NCBI GenBank assembly: GCA_045578865.1 | Contig: JAZNLB010000005.1 | Coordinates: 62,001 to 126,000 of the forward strand | DNA from: RGIG2041 sp045578865 | GTDB taxonomy: Bacteria > Bacillota > Clostridia > UBA1381 > UMGS1253 | Direction: 5' to 3' | Length of the DNA stretch: 64,000 nt | Part shown: piece by piece, positions 51,247-59,077 of the stretch | How the letters are laid out: each line of letters starts with the position of its first letter | Numbering within the stretch: position 1 is the stretch's first letter | Position numbers and translations under genes: made by a program | The notes under the pieces: generated by a model | The model's database searches: none | What the model saw: the letters and a program-made list of their open reading frames with translations, nothing else | Told to the model about the DNA's origin: nothing

Positions 51247-53572
51247 GGTTTTCCTCCGCAGACACTCGCTCAAAAATCCAAATCGAATCAATCGCGTTTT
51301 CGGTCTTATCCTCGCTCGGATGCACCGTCAGTTTCATACGGCCACCATGGATTTCTTTATAGGTCACGCTTGGAAGATGCCCACCTTGCAGTTGGTACTC
51401 CAGCGCTTCAAAATCCAGAAAATGCTGCAATACGCGGCGATACTCCGGCCGCACAAAATCATGCACATAGTTTGCCCATGCGCCCGAAAATGTGTCTGCC
51501 GCCTGTGCCGCCCGCGAAAAATTCTCGCTCGCCAGAACGGAAAGCACCGTGTCGCTTTCATGCATTACGCAAAACACGCCACAGTAGCGGGAAGAAAGAA
51601 CGGACAAAAACGCATCCACCTGTCCGACACCCGTGTGTGCCGTCCGGATAGATTTGTGTGTCGCATCATGCTTTTGACCGAACTCCTTGGACTGATAATA
51701 TTTTGATTTTTCCACATACATCGCTTTTTCCGCCGCATTTACGACTTCTTCGATGTGCATCGTTTTATCGGCATACTGCACACCGACGGAAATGTGGTAT
51801 TTCATCTCTTCAATCTGTTCGTTTGCCTGCTTAAGACGGCTTTGCAGTTGCTCCTCCGGCAAATTCCATACAAACACCAAAAACTCGTCGCCACCGATGC
51901 GGTATACTCTGCCGTCTGCAAAGGTTTCGGTAAGCACCTGTGCAATAAACATCAGCATCTGGTCGCCTGCGGCATGTCCGTAGGTGTTGTTAAAGTAGTT
52001 GAGTTCGTTGACATCTATAAAAATGCAAACCATATTTTGCAGCACTGCGTTTTCTATGTGCACGATATCTTCTTTGTACGCCATGCGGTTCGCCACACCC
52101 GTCAGCGCATCCGTATGCGCCATTTGCTCGGTTTTCACCATGTCTTTGCGGTTGTGAATCGCCATCGTAAAGCAAATCGCAATGTCTTCAAGCAAGTCAT
52201 ATACGCGCTTGTTTTTCGGATTCAGCACGCCTAAAATGCTCATGCTTGCATTGTCATTGGCAACGCAGGCAAAGCAGACCGAGTGAATTTCGTGCGCCTG
52301 CAAAAAAGCGGAAAATTCCGGCATAATGGACTCCAACGCACCGCCTGCGGTAATTCTGGCAAGGTATAACTCGTTGTGATACTGTGTGCGCTTTCGGGAA
52401 ACATAGGCAAACAGTTGCGATACAAAATACGACCGTTCTTCCTCCGTAAGCGCTTTGGCCTTTTCATTCGGGGCAATGTAGGAATGCTCTATGCCCATAC
52501 TGTCCGTCACAAATGCCGAGCGCGCCCGCGCATAAAATACAACCTCGCGAAGCGCCTCAAAAATACCGTCGCTCTTTCTCCATATACCCAATAAGACTTT
52601 ACGGATATCCGATGCCAGACGGTTAATTTTCAAATGCTTTCGCTCGGAAATAAAGAGCAGCAGCGCATAAATAAGCATCACCGCAAAAATCAGTCCGGCA
52701 ACCAGCATCATGTAATTCGTCGTGCGCCGTGCCGTTGCAAACACGACCTGCTCCGGCTGTGTCATCATAATATGCCAGTCTGCAATTTCCATCGGCGCAT
52801 AATGGGCGTACAGATGTGCATCGACCGTGAGTGCATCGAAGGAAACGATACCGTCTTCGCCACGCGATATATCATCGGCAAATGCGGCATAACTGTATCC
52901 TTCTCCGAATTTACTGTTTGCCAGTTCCGCCACATTACGGATGGAGCGCTCCTTTGTATTTAAAATCAGATTTCCGTTGCCGCGCTCAATAATAAACAAA
53001 TCGGCATTTTTTGCGCGTGCCGCTTCTATGTATCTTTGCTTGAAACTTTCTAAATTGACAATGCCGTACATCATGGCAACGGGTGTGCCGTCCTGTGCAC
53101 GGATAGCCACCGCACTGCGAACAACCTCCAGACCCGGTTTGGACAAACTGTTGACTCTGCCCGTGATAAATGTTCCCTTTGCCGCCTCCTGTGCAAAATC
53201 AAGGCCTTCGCCCAATTCAATCACTCCGTTTTTGGTAATAAAATGGTTGCCCGGCAAAAGCACGCCGATGCTCTCAAACAAACCGATTTCGCGAAATGAA
53301 TCAAACAGCAAACTGTAATCCTTACCCTCGGCATACAACTGCTCTGCAAAACGCGCCATCGTTTCTAAGTTTTCCATATCGGACATAAACTGCAAATTGA
53401 TATCGTTTTTAAACTGCTGTGTTTCATAGTGCAGGGTTTCAAATGCCTCCTGCTCCGAATGAAAATAGGCATAGTTAAGCATTGCAAAAATAATGGTGAT
53501 AAGCAAAACAACGGCAATCACCGAATAAATCAGTTTGTCTGCTACATTTTTTCGTTTGTTTACGGTTTTCAT
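51236..53572 (-). CDS. Membrane diguanylate cyclase: Cache-like sensor, GAF-like region, intact GGDEF
   Basis: The 778-residue protein has a membrane helix (about 14-33), an extracellular Cache-like domain (about 38-285), a second helix (about 290-312) and a cytoplasmic GAF-like region. The GGDEF domain (DALTGVANR, FIDVNELNYFNNTYGHAAGDQML, RIGGDEFLVF near 555-564) follows. The active site is intact and no RxxD product-inhibition site precedes it, so it should make c-di-GMP from GTP without that feedback. About 165 residues after GGDEF form an extra domain with a PAS-like look. It overlaps the EAL gene upstream by 4 bases and gtrA downstream by 11. Confidence 0.88.
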   Translation of the reverse strand: MKTVNKRKNVADKLIYSVIAVVLLITIIFAMLNYAYFHSEQEAFETLHYETQQFKNDINLQFMSDMENLETMARFAEQLYAEGKDYSLLFDSFREIGLFESIGVLLPGNHFITKNGVIELGEGLDFAQEAAKGTFITGRVNSLSKPGLEVVRSAVAIRAQDGTPVAMMYGIVNLESFKQRYIEAARAKNADLFIIERGNGNLILNTKERSIRNVAELANSKFGEGYSYAAFADDISRGEDGIVSFDALTVDAHLYAHYAPMEIADWHIMMTQPEQVVFATARRTTNYMMLVAGLIFAVMLIYALLLFISERKHLKINRLASDIRKVLLGIWRKSDGIFEALREVVFYARARSAFVTDSMGIEHSYIAPNEKAKALTEEERSYFVSQLFAYVSRKRTQYHNELYLARITAGGALESIMPEFSAFLQAHEIHSVCFACVANDNASMSILGVLNPKNKRVYDLLEDIAICFTMAIHNRKDMVKTEQMAHTDALTGVANRMAYKEDIVHIENAVLQNMVCIFIDVNELNYFNNTYGHAAGDQMLMFIAQVLTETFADGRVYRIGGDEFLVFVWNLPEEQLQSRLKQANEQIEEMKYHISVGVQYADKTMHIEEVVNAAEKAMYVEKSKYYQSKEFGQKHDATHKSIRTAHTGVGQVDAFLSVLSSRYCGVFCVMHESDTVLSVLASENFSRAAQAADTFSGAWANYVHDFVRPEYRRVLQHFLDFEALEYQLQGGHLPSVTYKEIHGGRMKLTVHPSEDKTENAIDSIWIFERVSAEENHEN

Positions 53573-55062
53573 GCAATCACATCCTGCGTCGTTTTATTTT
53601 GATAATCACGCACAAATTGTGCGGCCTGCTGCTCGGGTATCGGTTTAGAATAATACCAGCCTTGCACATACTCGCAATTCGTCTTTGCAATCATCTGGCG
53701 ATGCGCCTCGGTTTCCACGCCCTCGCAGACGACTTGTATGCCCATGTTATGTACCAGCGCAATCATACCGTTGAGCAAATCCATACCGTTTTCTTCGGCT
53801 TTAAGCAAAATACCGCGGTCGATTTTGACCTCGCTGATGGGATATTCGCAAAGGTTGACAAGCGAGGTGTAACCGCTGCCCATATCGTCGAGGGCAATTT
53901 TAAATCCCATCTGCCTGCACTGCAAAACATTTTGCCGCGCTCTGTCGAGGTTTTTTTCAATGGCATCTTCCGTAATTTCGATAATCAGTTTTTCTTTGTC
54001 GAAAACATAGCGCGAGGCAATCTCTCGAATACGCACAATAAAGTCTCTCTCCGAAATCGTGATGCGTGTAAAATTGCACGACAGCGTTAAGTGAGCAAAC
54101 TCGGTGCCCCGCCATTTGTGCAGTTGACAGCACACCTTTTCAAACATGTAATAATCCAACCGGCTGATTTGCCCCGATTTTTCGAGCGCCCCAATATAGA
54201 CCGCCGGCGATATAACATTTCCCTCGCTGTCCACCCAGCGCGAAAGTGCCTCGGCGGAAACGATTTTCTCACTTTGCCTGTCTACAATAAATTGCAGATA
54301 CATCTTAAATTCTTTGCGTGCAAATCCCTCTTCGATTCGTTCTAACAGGCGCTTTTCTTCAATCGCACTGTTGAGCATCTGCCGGTCACAGTACACGACG
54401 GGAGTTTCCTCCGTCGCCCACATATTGCAATTCCGGCGCAGATTGTAGAGGATATATTCGCAATTTTTGTCCTCTCGTTGCAAGGTATACACCACCGCAT
54501 GAAAATACGGCATGTTCCTCCTGCGCGACTCGGACAAATACAAATTCAGTTTCTCCGTCACCGCTTCGACCGTTTTGACCACAGCCTCCTGTGTGTCGGA
54601 ACGAAAGGTCAACAGAAAACCGTTTTCCGTAATACGCGCCACAATCTCATTTTCGTCTGCAAACTCCGACAGCGTGCCCGCCGTATATTTTACGGCATCG
54701 GACATGGCAAATTCGCCGTGATACATTTGCAGATAGTTGCTGTCGATGATGACATACAAAATCGTATACCGTTCGCGCGCCTCATCGCTTAACTGCTTAA
54801 AATGCGACTCAAAATAAGCAAGGTTGCCGATGCCCGTTTCCGAATCCAGAACATGGCTGAGTCGCGTAGTCTCTCGCAAACGATAAATCCACCAGATACC
54901 GCCGCTCACAACCAAAAAAAGCAACACACCCAGACACACACACAACGCCGGCAGAATGCTGCGCTTCGGCGGCTCCACCGCAACCGTGTAGGCAAAAGTG
55001 CGTGTCGCAAAAACAAATGCCGCCAAAACCACCGTGCAAAGCACCCATATTTTCTTTTTCAT
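53569..55062 (-). CDS. Membrane c-di-GMP phosphodiesterase: degenerate GGDEF plus intact EAL
   Basis: The 497-residue protein has a signal-like N-terminal hydrophobic segment and a second helix (about 36-62). The GGDEF-fold domain has lost its signature (TENGF in its place). A C-terminal EAL domain keeps the catalytic residues: SAEALSRW, the Asn in LSCNFTRI, IEITED, ALDDMGSGYTS, VKIDR, CEGVET and VQGWYYSKP. It is predicted to degrade c-di-GMP, perhaps with GTP as allosteric signal through the dead GGDEF. The ATG at 55062 follows GGTGAGG. It is the first gene of the 24.8-kb locus, and its 4-base overlap couples it to the cyclase. Confidence 0.88.
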   Translation of the reverse strand: MKKKIWVLCTVVLAAFVFATRTFAYTVAVEPPKRSILPALCVCLGVLLFLVVSGGIWWIYRLRETTRLSHVLDSETGIGNLAYFESHFKQLSDEARERYTILYVIIDSNYLQMYHGEFAMSDAVKYTAGTLSEFADENEIVARITENGFLLTFRSDTQEAVVKTVEAVTEKLNLYLSESRRRNMPYFHAVVYTLQREDKNCEYILYNLRRNCNMWATEETPVVYCDRQMLNSAIEEKRLLERIEEGFARKEFKMYLQFIVDRQSEKIVSAEALSRWVDSEGNVISPAVYIGALEKSGQISRLDYYMFEKVCCQLHKWRGTEFAHLTLSCNFTRITISERDFIVRIREIASRYVFDKEKLIIEITEDAIEKNLDRARQNVLQCRQMGFKIALDDMGSGYTSLVNLCEYPISEVKIDRGILLKAEENGMDLLNGMIALVHNMGIQVVCEGVETEAHRQMIAKTNCEYVQGWYYSKPIPEQQAAQFVRDYQNKTTQDVIA

Positions 55063-55118
55063 ACTCCTCACCTGCCAAATTTAAAGCAGAATTGCTATAA
55101 ATAATATAATTAAAATAT

Positions 55119-55146
55119 ATTATAGCATATAATATAAAAAAATCAA
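55119..55146 (-). promoter_or_regulatory. Probable promoter of the polysaccharide/c-di-GMP operon
   Basis: Minus strand: -35 TTGATT (55141-55146), 16-base spacer, consensus -10 TATAAT (55119-55124), in very AT-rich DNA. The leader would be about 50 nt. It is the only clear promoter found before the 21 tightly packed genes that follow. Confidence 0.6.
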
Positions 55147-55596
55147 TAGGTAGGTGTCACATTACGCCAAATTCTTCCGGTTTTCGCTGCATGCCGTAAA
55201 ACTTCCACGAAAAAGCATATATTTCTTCGCCCGCAAGTCCTTCGAAATCACGCAAATAAATTATAATAATTTTGCTTATTTTTAATTTTTTTCCTACAAT
55301 CAAAAACTTTCACCTGTAATTATCTTGCTGCCAAAATACCTTCTGCTCCTCTCGCGATTTATCTTATGTTTATCCAATTTTACGGACTTTATATTTTAAA
55401 TCTTTTTTTAATTTCAGCCAAAACCTTTCATGCAAATCTCCATCCTCTCATTTTTACACTTGTTTTATTTTGCTGTTTTTAGATTTTCTGCTTTTTCTAA
55501 AACATGCCTTCGCAACCACACAAGTTTTCTTGTTTTTTTACCTTCCCTTCCCAAAATGTCCAGACGAAAAAAATCCGAAATTTTGTCGTTTATCTC
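55147..55596. other. Non-coding AT-rich divergent intergenic region
   Basis: About 450 bases between the promoters of the polysaccharide operon and the hydrogenase operon. The plus strand is clearly pyrimidine-rich (long T and C/T runs, 55260-55560). An open frame from 55430-55470 lacks a ribosome binding site and a preceding promoter. I recognise no RNA gene, riboswitch or repeat here; long regulatory DNA or an unrecognised small RNA is possible. Confidence 0.5.
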
Positions 55597-55625
55597 TTGC
55601 TATTATTTATATGTTGTGTTATAAT
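55597..55625 (+). promoter_or_regulatory. Sigma-A-type promoter of the hydrogenase operon
   Basis: Plus strand: -35 TTGCTA (55597-55602), 17-base spacer, consensus -10 TATAAT (55620-55625). The leader of about 55 nt contains a small hairpin GCACCG/CGGTGC (55633-55638 with 55645-55650). Confidence 0.82.
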
Positions 55626-55685
55626 TCTTTAGGCACCGTTTCAGCGGTGCAAACAGTTCTTGTTTTCAGAAAGGAAAGATGCAAC

Positions 55686-55925
55686 ATGAAGATCACGGTT
55701 TGTATCGGCAGTTCCTGCCACATTAAAGGTTCTCGCCAGGTCGTAGAGCGCCTGCGCGCATTAATTGACGAGAACAATTTAACGGATAAAGTAGACCTTA
55801 GCGGTACATTTTGTTTAGGACAATGCCAGCAGGGTGTCTGCGTCACCATCGACGAAGCTCCTTACTCTGTTTCTCCGGAAACCGTAGACGAATTTTTCGC
55901 AAACGAAGTTGTAGCAAAGGCGTGA
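55686..55925 (+). CDS. Small thioredoxin-fold [2Fe-2S] ferredoxin (NuoE C-terminal-like)
   Basis: The 79-residue protein has the thioredoxin-like ferredoxin pattern with Cys6, Cys11, Cys43 and Cys47 (CIGSSCHIKGS and TFCLGQC), the four ligands of a [2Fe-2S] cluster as in NuoE/HydC-type subunits. The N-terminal helical part of full NuoE is absent. It opens the hydrogenase operon and probably passes electrons to or from the hydrogenases downstream. GAAAGGAAAG precedes the ATG at 55686. Confidence 0.85.
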   Translation: MKITVCIGSSCHIKGSRQVVERLRALIDENNLTDKVDLSGTFCLGQCQQGVCVTIDEAPYSVSPETVDEFFANEVVAKA

Positions 55926-55929
55926 GGTA

Positions 55930-56190
55930 ATGCATATCCAGATTTGCATCGGCAGTTCCTGCCACATCAAAGGCTCGTCCGAAATCGTGGAATTGCTGAC
56001 AAAAGCAATCAGCGAATACGGGCTTGAAAACGAAGTCTCCCTAAGCGGAAGTTTTTGCATAGGACAATGCAACCGTTTCGGCGTAACCGTACAAGTCGAT
56101 GATACCGTACACGCAGGCATCCATCGCGACAATTTTAATGAATTTTTGCAAACACATGTATTATCCGTATTCGGAAAAGAAGGAAAGTGA
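55930..56190 (+). CDS. Second small [2Fe-2S] thioredoxin-fold ferredoxin
   Basis: The 86-residue protein is a paralogue of the preceding one, with the same four Cys (6, 11, 43, 47) and the same CIGSSCHIKGS start. The two differ in the C-terminal half, where this protein has charged and aromatic residues. It starts 4 bases after the first gene and ends 4 bases before the sensory hydrogenase gene, so the three are tightly linked. A tandem duplication is the simplest origin. Confidence 0.85.
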   Translation: MHIQICIGSSCHIKGSSEIVELLTKAISEYGLENEVSLSGSFCIGQCNRFGVTVQVDDTVHAGIHRDNFNEFLQTHVLSVFGKEGK

Positions 56191-56194
56191 AACT

Positions 56195-57874
56195 ATGCCA
56201 AATTGCCTGACACTTAAAAAATCCAACTGCAAAAACTGCTACAAGTGCATTCGTCACTGTCCGGTTAAGTCGATTCGTTTTTCCGGCAACCAGGCGCACA
56301 TCATCGGCAACGAGTGTATTTTATGCGGTCAGTGTTTCGTTGTCTGTCCGCAAAATGCAAAGCAGATTGTAAACGAAACCGAAAAGGTAAAGGTATTATT
56401 GCAAGGCGGTGATCCGGTAATTGTCAGCCTTGCGCCATCTTTTGTTGCAAATTACGATACTGTCGGCATCGAAGCCATGCGCGATGCCTTAAAAAAACTC
56501 GGCTTTTATGAAGTGGAAGAAACCGCAATCGGTGCAACCATCGTAAAGACCGAATATGAAAGAATGCTGCGCGAAGAGGAACGCGATATCATGATTTCCT
56601 CGTGTTGCCATTCCATCAACCTTTTGATTCAAAAATACTTCCCGTCTGCTCTGGAATATCTGGCAGATGTTGTGTCGCCGATGCAGGCGCACTGTCTGGA
56701 CATTAAAAAAAGATACCCCGGTGCAAAGACCGTGTTCATCGGCCCGTGCGTAGCAAAAAAAGATGAAGCCGAGCACTACGAGGGCATCGTAGATGCTGTG
56801 CTCACATTTGAAGAACTTACAAACTGGCTTAAAGAAGAAAACATTACACTTGAGCAAAAAATGGACGCACAAAAAGAAAGCCGCGCACGCTTCTTCCCGA
56901 CCACGGGCGGCGTGCTCAAAACCATGGCGCAGGATACGCCGGGATATACCTACATTGCCATCGACGGTGTGGAAAACTGCATCGCCGCTCTGCGCGATAT
57001 CGAAAGCGGAAAAATCCATAAATGCTTTATTGAAATGTCGGCTTGTGTCGGCAGTTGTATCGGCGGACCGGTTATGGAAAAATACCACCGCACCGCACCG
57101 ATTAAAGACCACATCATCATCGCCAACTATGCCGGTGAAGAAGATTTCGATGTGGCACAACCCAAGCCGATAGAAATCAAAAAGCAGTTTGAGTATATCG
57201 AACACAAACTCCAGCCGCCGACAGAAAGCGAAATTTTCAGCGTAATGCGTCAGATGAGCAAGTTCAAGCCGTCCGACGAATTAAACTGTGGCTCCTGCGG
57301 CTACAACACCTGCCGCGAAAAGGCAATCGCCGTTTGTCAGGGCAAGGCGGAAATCTCCATGTGCCTGCCGTTTTTGAAGGACAAGGCAGAAAGTTTTTCC
57401 GATGCCATGGTTGAAAATACGCCCAACGGCTTAATTGTACTCAATGAAAGTTTAGAAGTACAACAAATCAACAACGCAGCGAGAAACATGATGAACATCC
57501 GCTCGAGCGCCGACATTCTGGGCGACAATGTGGTTCGCATTATGGACCCTTCGCTTTTTGCACAGGTATTGCAGACCGGCGTAGATGTGCACAATCAGCG
57601 CGTATACCTTGCCGAATACCGCCGCTATATAGAGCAGACCGTTGTCTATAACAAAGACTCGCACCTGCTCATCGGCATCATGCGCGATATCACTGACGAA
57701 GAAAAAGAGCGTGAGAAAAAAGAAAACATCAGCCGCAAGACCATTGAAGTTGCCGACAAGGTAGTTGAAAAGCAAATGCGTATCGTACAGGAAATTGCTT
57801 CCCTGCTCGGCGAAACAGCGGCAGAAACCAAAATTGCACTTGCAAAGTTAAAGGAGTCGATTCAGGATGAATGA
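56195..57874 (+). CDS. Sensory [FeFe] hydrogenase with PAS domain (HydS-like)
   Basis: The 559-residue protein begins with two [4Fe-4S] sites (Cys 12/15/18/22 and 41/44/47/51) and an H-cluster domain with all four ligand Cys: SSCCHS, IGPCVAKKDE and ACVGSCIGG. A further Fe-S motif (CGSCGYNTCREKA...C), a PAS domain (about 420-520) and a C-terminal helical segment follow. The L1 motif lacks the usual Pro-x-Trp after the Cys pair and the L2 Met is Gly, as in non-prototypical hydrogenases. By family knowledge this layout is a sensor (group C) rather than a bulk H2 producer. ATG 56195 follows AAGGAAAG. Confidence 0.87.
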   Translation: MPNCLTLKKSNCKNCYKCIRHCPVKSIRFSGNQAHIIGNECILCGQCFVVCPQNAKQIVNETEKVKVLLQGGDPVIVSLAPSFVANYDTVGIEAMRDALKKLGFYEVEETAIGATIVKTEYERMLREEERDIMISSCCHSINLLIQKYFPSALEYLADVVSPMQAHCLDIKKRYPGAKTVFIGPCVAKKDEAEHYEGIVDAVLTFEELTNWLKEENITLEQKMDAQKESRARFFPTTGGVLKTMAQDTPGYTYIAIDGVENCIAALRDIESGKIHKCFIEMSACVGSCIGGPVMEKYHRTAPIKDHIIIANYAGEEDFDVAQPKPIEIKKQFEYIEHKLQPPTESEIFSVMRQMSKFKPSDELNCGSCGYNTCREKAIAVCQGKAEISMCLPFLKDKAESFSDAMVENTPNGLIVLNESLEVQQINNAARNMMNIRSSADILGDNVVRIMDPSLFAQVLQTGVDVHNQRVYLAEYRRYIEQTVVYNKDSHLLIGIMRDITDEEKEREKKENISRKTIEVADKVVEKQMRIVQEIASLLGETAAETKIALAKLKESIQDE

Positions 57875-59039
57875 TTTATGTGCCGATATCGGCTTTAAAA
57901 GCATCAACCATTACGGCGAAGAACTTTGCGGTGACCATGTTGACATCATTGAGCAAGATGAAAACTCGACCGTCATCGTTTTGGCAGACGGTTTAGGCAG
58001 TGGCGTGAAGGCAAGCATACTTTCTACACTGACAAGCAAAATCATCTCTACAATGATGGCAGAAGGCTTGCCGATTGAAGAATGTGTGCAAACGATTGCG
58101 GCGACATTGCCGGTGTGTTCGGTGCGTGGCGTTGCCTACTCCACCTTCACCATCATTCATATTATCAACAACGAAACCGCAGAAATCATCCAATACGACA
58201 ATCCGCAGGTCATTTTACTGCGTGAATATAAAAATTACGACTATCCGACAACCGAGACAATCATCGACGGCAAAAAGATTTTAAAAACCGTCATTCATTT
58301 ACAGGAAAATGATATTTTTGTTGCCATGAGCGACGGCTGTCCCCATGCGGGTATCGGCACAGCTTACAACTTCGGCTGGAAGCGCGAAGACATCATCTCG
58401 TTTTTGGAAACCGTTTCCGTCACGGAGCTGACTGCCAAAAATTTATCCACCCTGCTTTTGGAGGAGGTTGACCGTCTGTACGGGCAAAAGCCCGGCGACG
58501 ATGCGACCGCATGCATCGTGCGCGTACGCAAGCGCGAGCCGATGAACATGCTCTTCGGTCCGCCGTCGAACCGTGACGATGCCGACCGTATGATGTCGCT
58601 GTTTTTCTCCAAGGAGGGCAAGCACATCATCTGTGGCGGTACCACCTCGTCGATTGCGGCAAAGTTTTTGAGAAAACCGCTTCGCGCAAGCCTGGATTTT
58701 GCAGATTCGGATATTCCGCCGATTGCCAAAATCGAAGGTGTGGATTTAGTGACAGAGGGTGTAATTACTGTTAACCGCGTATTAGAATACGCCAAAGATT
58801 ACATCGCCGACAACAAACTTTACGAAAAGTGGAATTACGGGCGCGACGGCGCATCTTTGATTTGCCAGTTGCTCTTCGAAGAAGCAACGGATATCAATTT
58901 CTTTGTTGGGCGAGCGATCAATCCGGCGCATCAAAACCCCGATTTGCCCATCAATTTCAGCATCAAGATGAATTTGGTGGAAGAGCTTTCCGCTTGTCTT
59001 AAACAAATGGGAAAGAGCATTAAGGTAAGCTATTTCTAA
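57867..59039 (+). CDS. SpoIIE-type PP2C serine/threonine phosphatase linked to the sensory hydrogenase
   Basis: The 390-residue protein has a PP2C/SpoIIE domain at residues 1 to about 225. Its metal-binding Asp residues are in LADGLGSGVKA, AMSDGCPHAG and GDDATACIV. About 165 further residues (from NMLFGPPSNRDDA) form a domain I do not recognise. The start overlaps the end of the sensory hydrogenase gene by 8 bases, pointing to a direct functional pair. It has no membrane segment and is not SpoIIE itself. The target phosphoprotein is unknown; no anti-anti-sigma factor adjoins it. Confidence 0.85.
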   Translation: MNDLCADIGFKSINHYGEELCGDHVDIIEQDENSTVIVLADGLGSGVKASILSTLTSKIISTMMAEGLPIEECVQTIAATLPVCSVRGVAYSTFTIIHIINNETAEIIQYDNPQVILLREYKNYDYPTTETIIDGKKILKTVIHLQENDIFVAMSDGCPHAGIGTAYNFGWKREDIISFLETVSVTELTAKNLSTLLLEEVDRLYGQKPGDDATACIVRVRKREPMNMLFGPPSNRDDADRMMSLFFSKEGKHIICGGTTSSIAAKFLRKPLRASLDFADSDIPPIAKIEGVDLVTEGVITVNRVLEYAKDYIADNKLYEKWNYGRDGASLICQLLFEEATDINFFVGRAINPAHQNPDLPINFSIKMNLVEELSACLKQMGKSIKVSYF

Positions 59040-59077
59040 TATTTTTACTTTGAATTTTTTAGCAAGGGAGTGCAAAC

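Noticed and set aside
55470..55685. N-terminal extension of the first [2Fe-2S] protein gene
   Set aside because: The promoter at 55597-55625 lies inside this extension, and the start at 55686 has a good ribosome binding site and gives the normal domain length.
55597..55686. Rex operator before the hydrogenase operon
   Set aside because: I looked for TTGTTAA/TTAACAA half sites near the promoter and found none in inverted order; only a GC-rich small hairpin is present.
56099..56194. Upstream in-frame start for the sensory hydrogenase
   Set aside because: It would overlap the second ferredoxin gene by 92 bases; ATG 56195 has a ribosome binding site and begins just before the first Fe-S motif.
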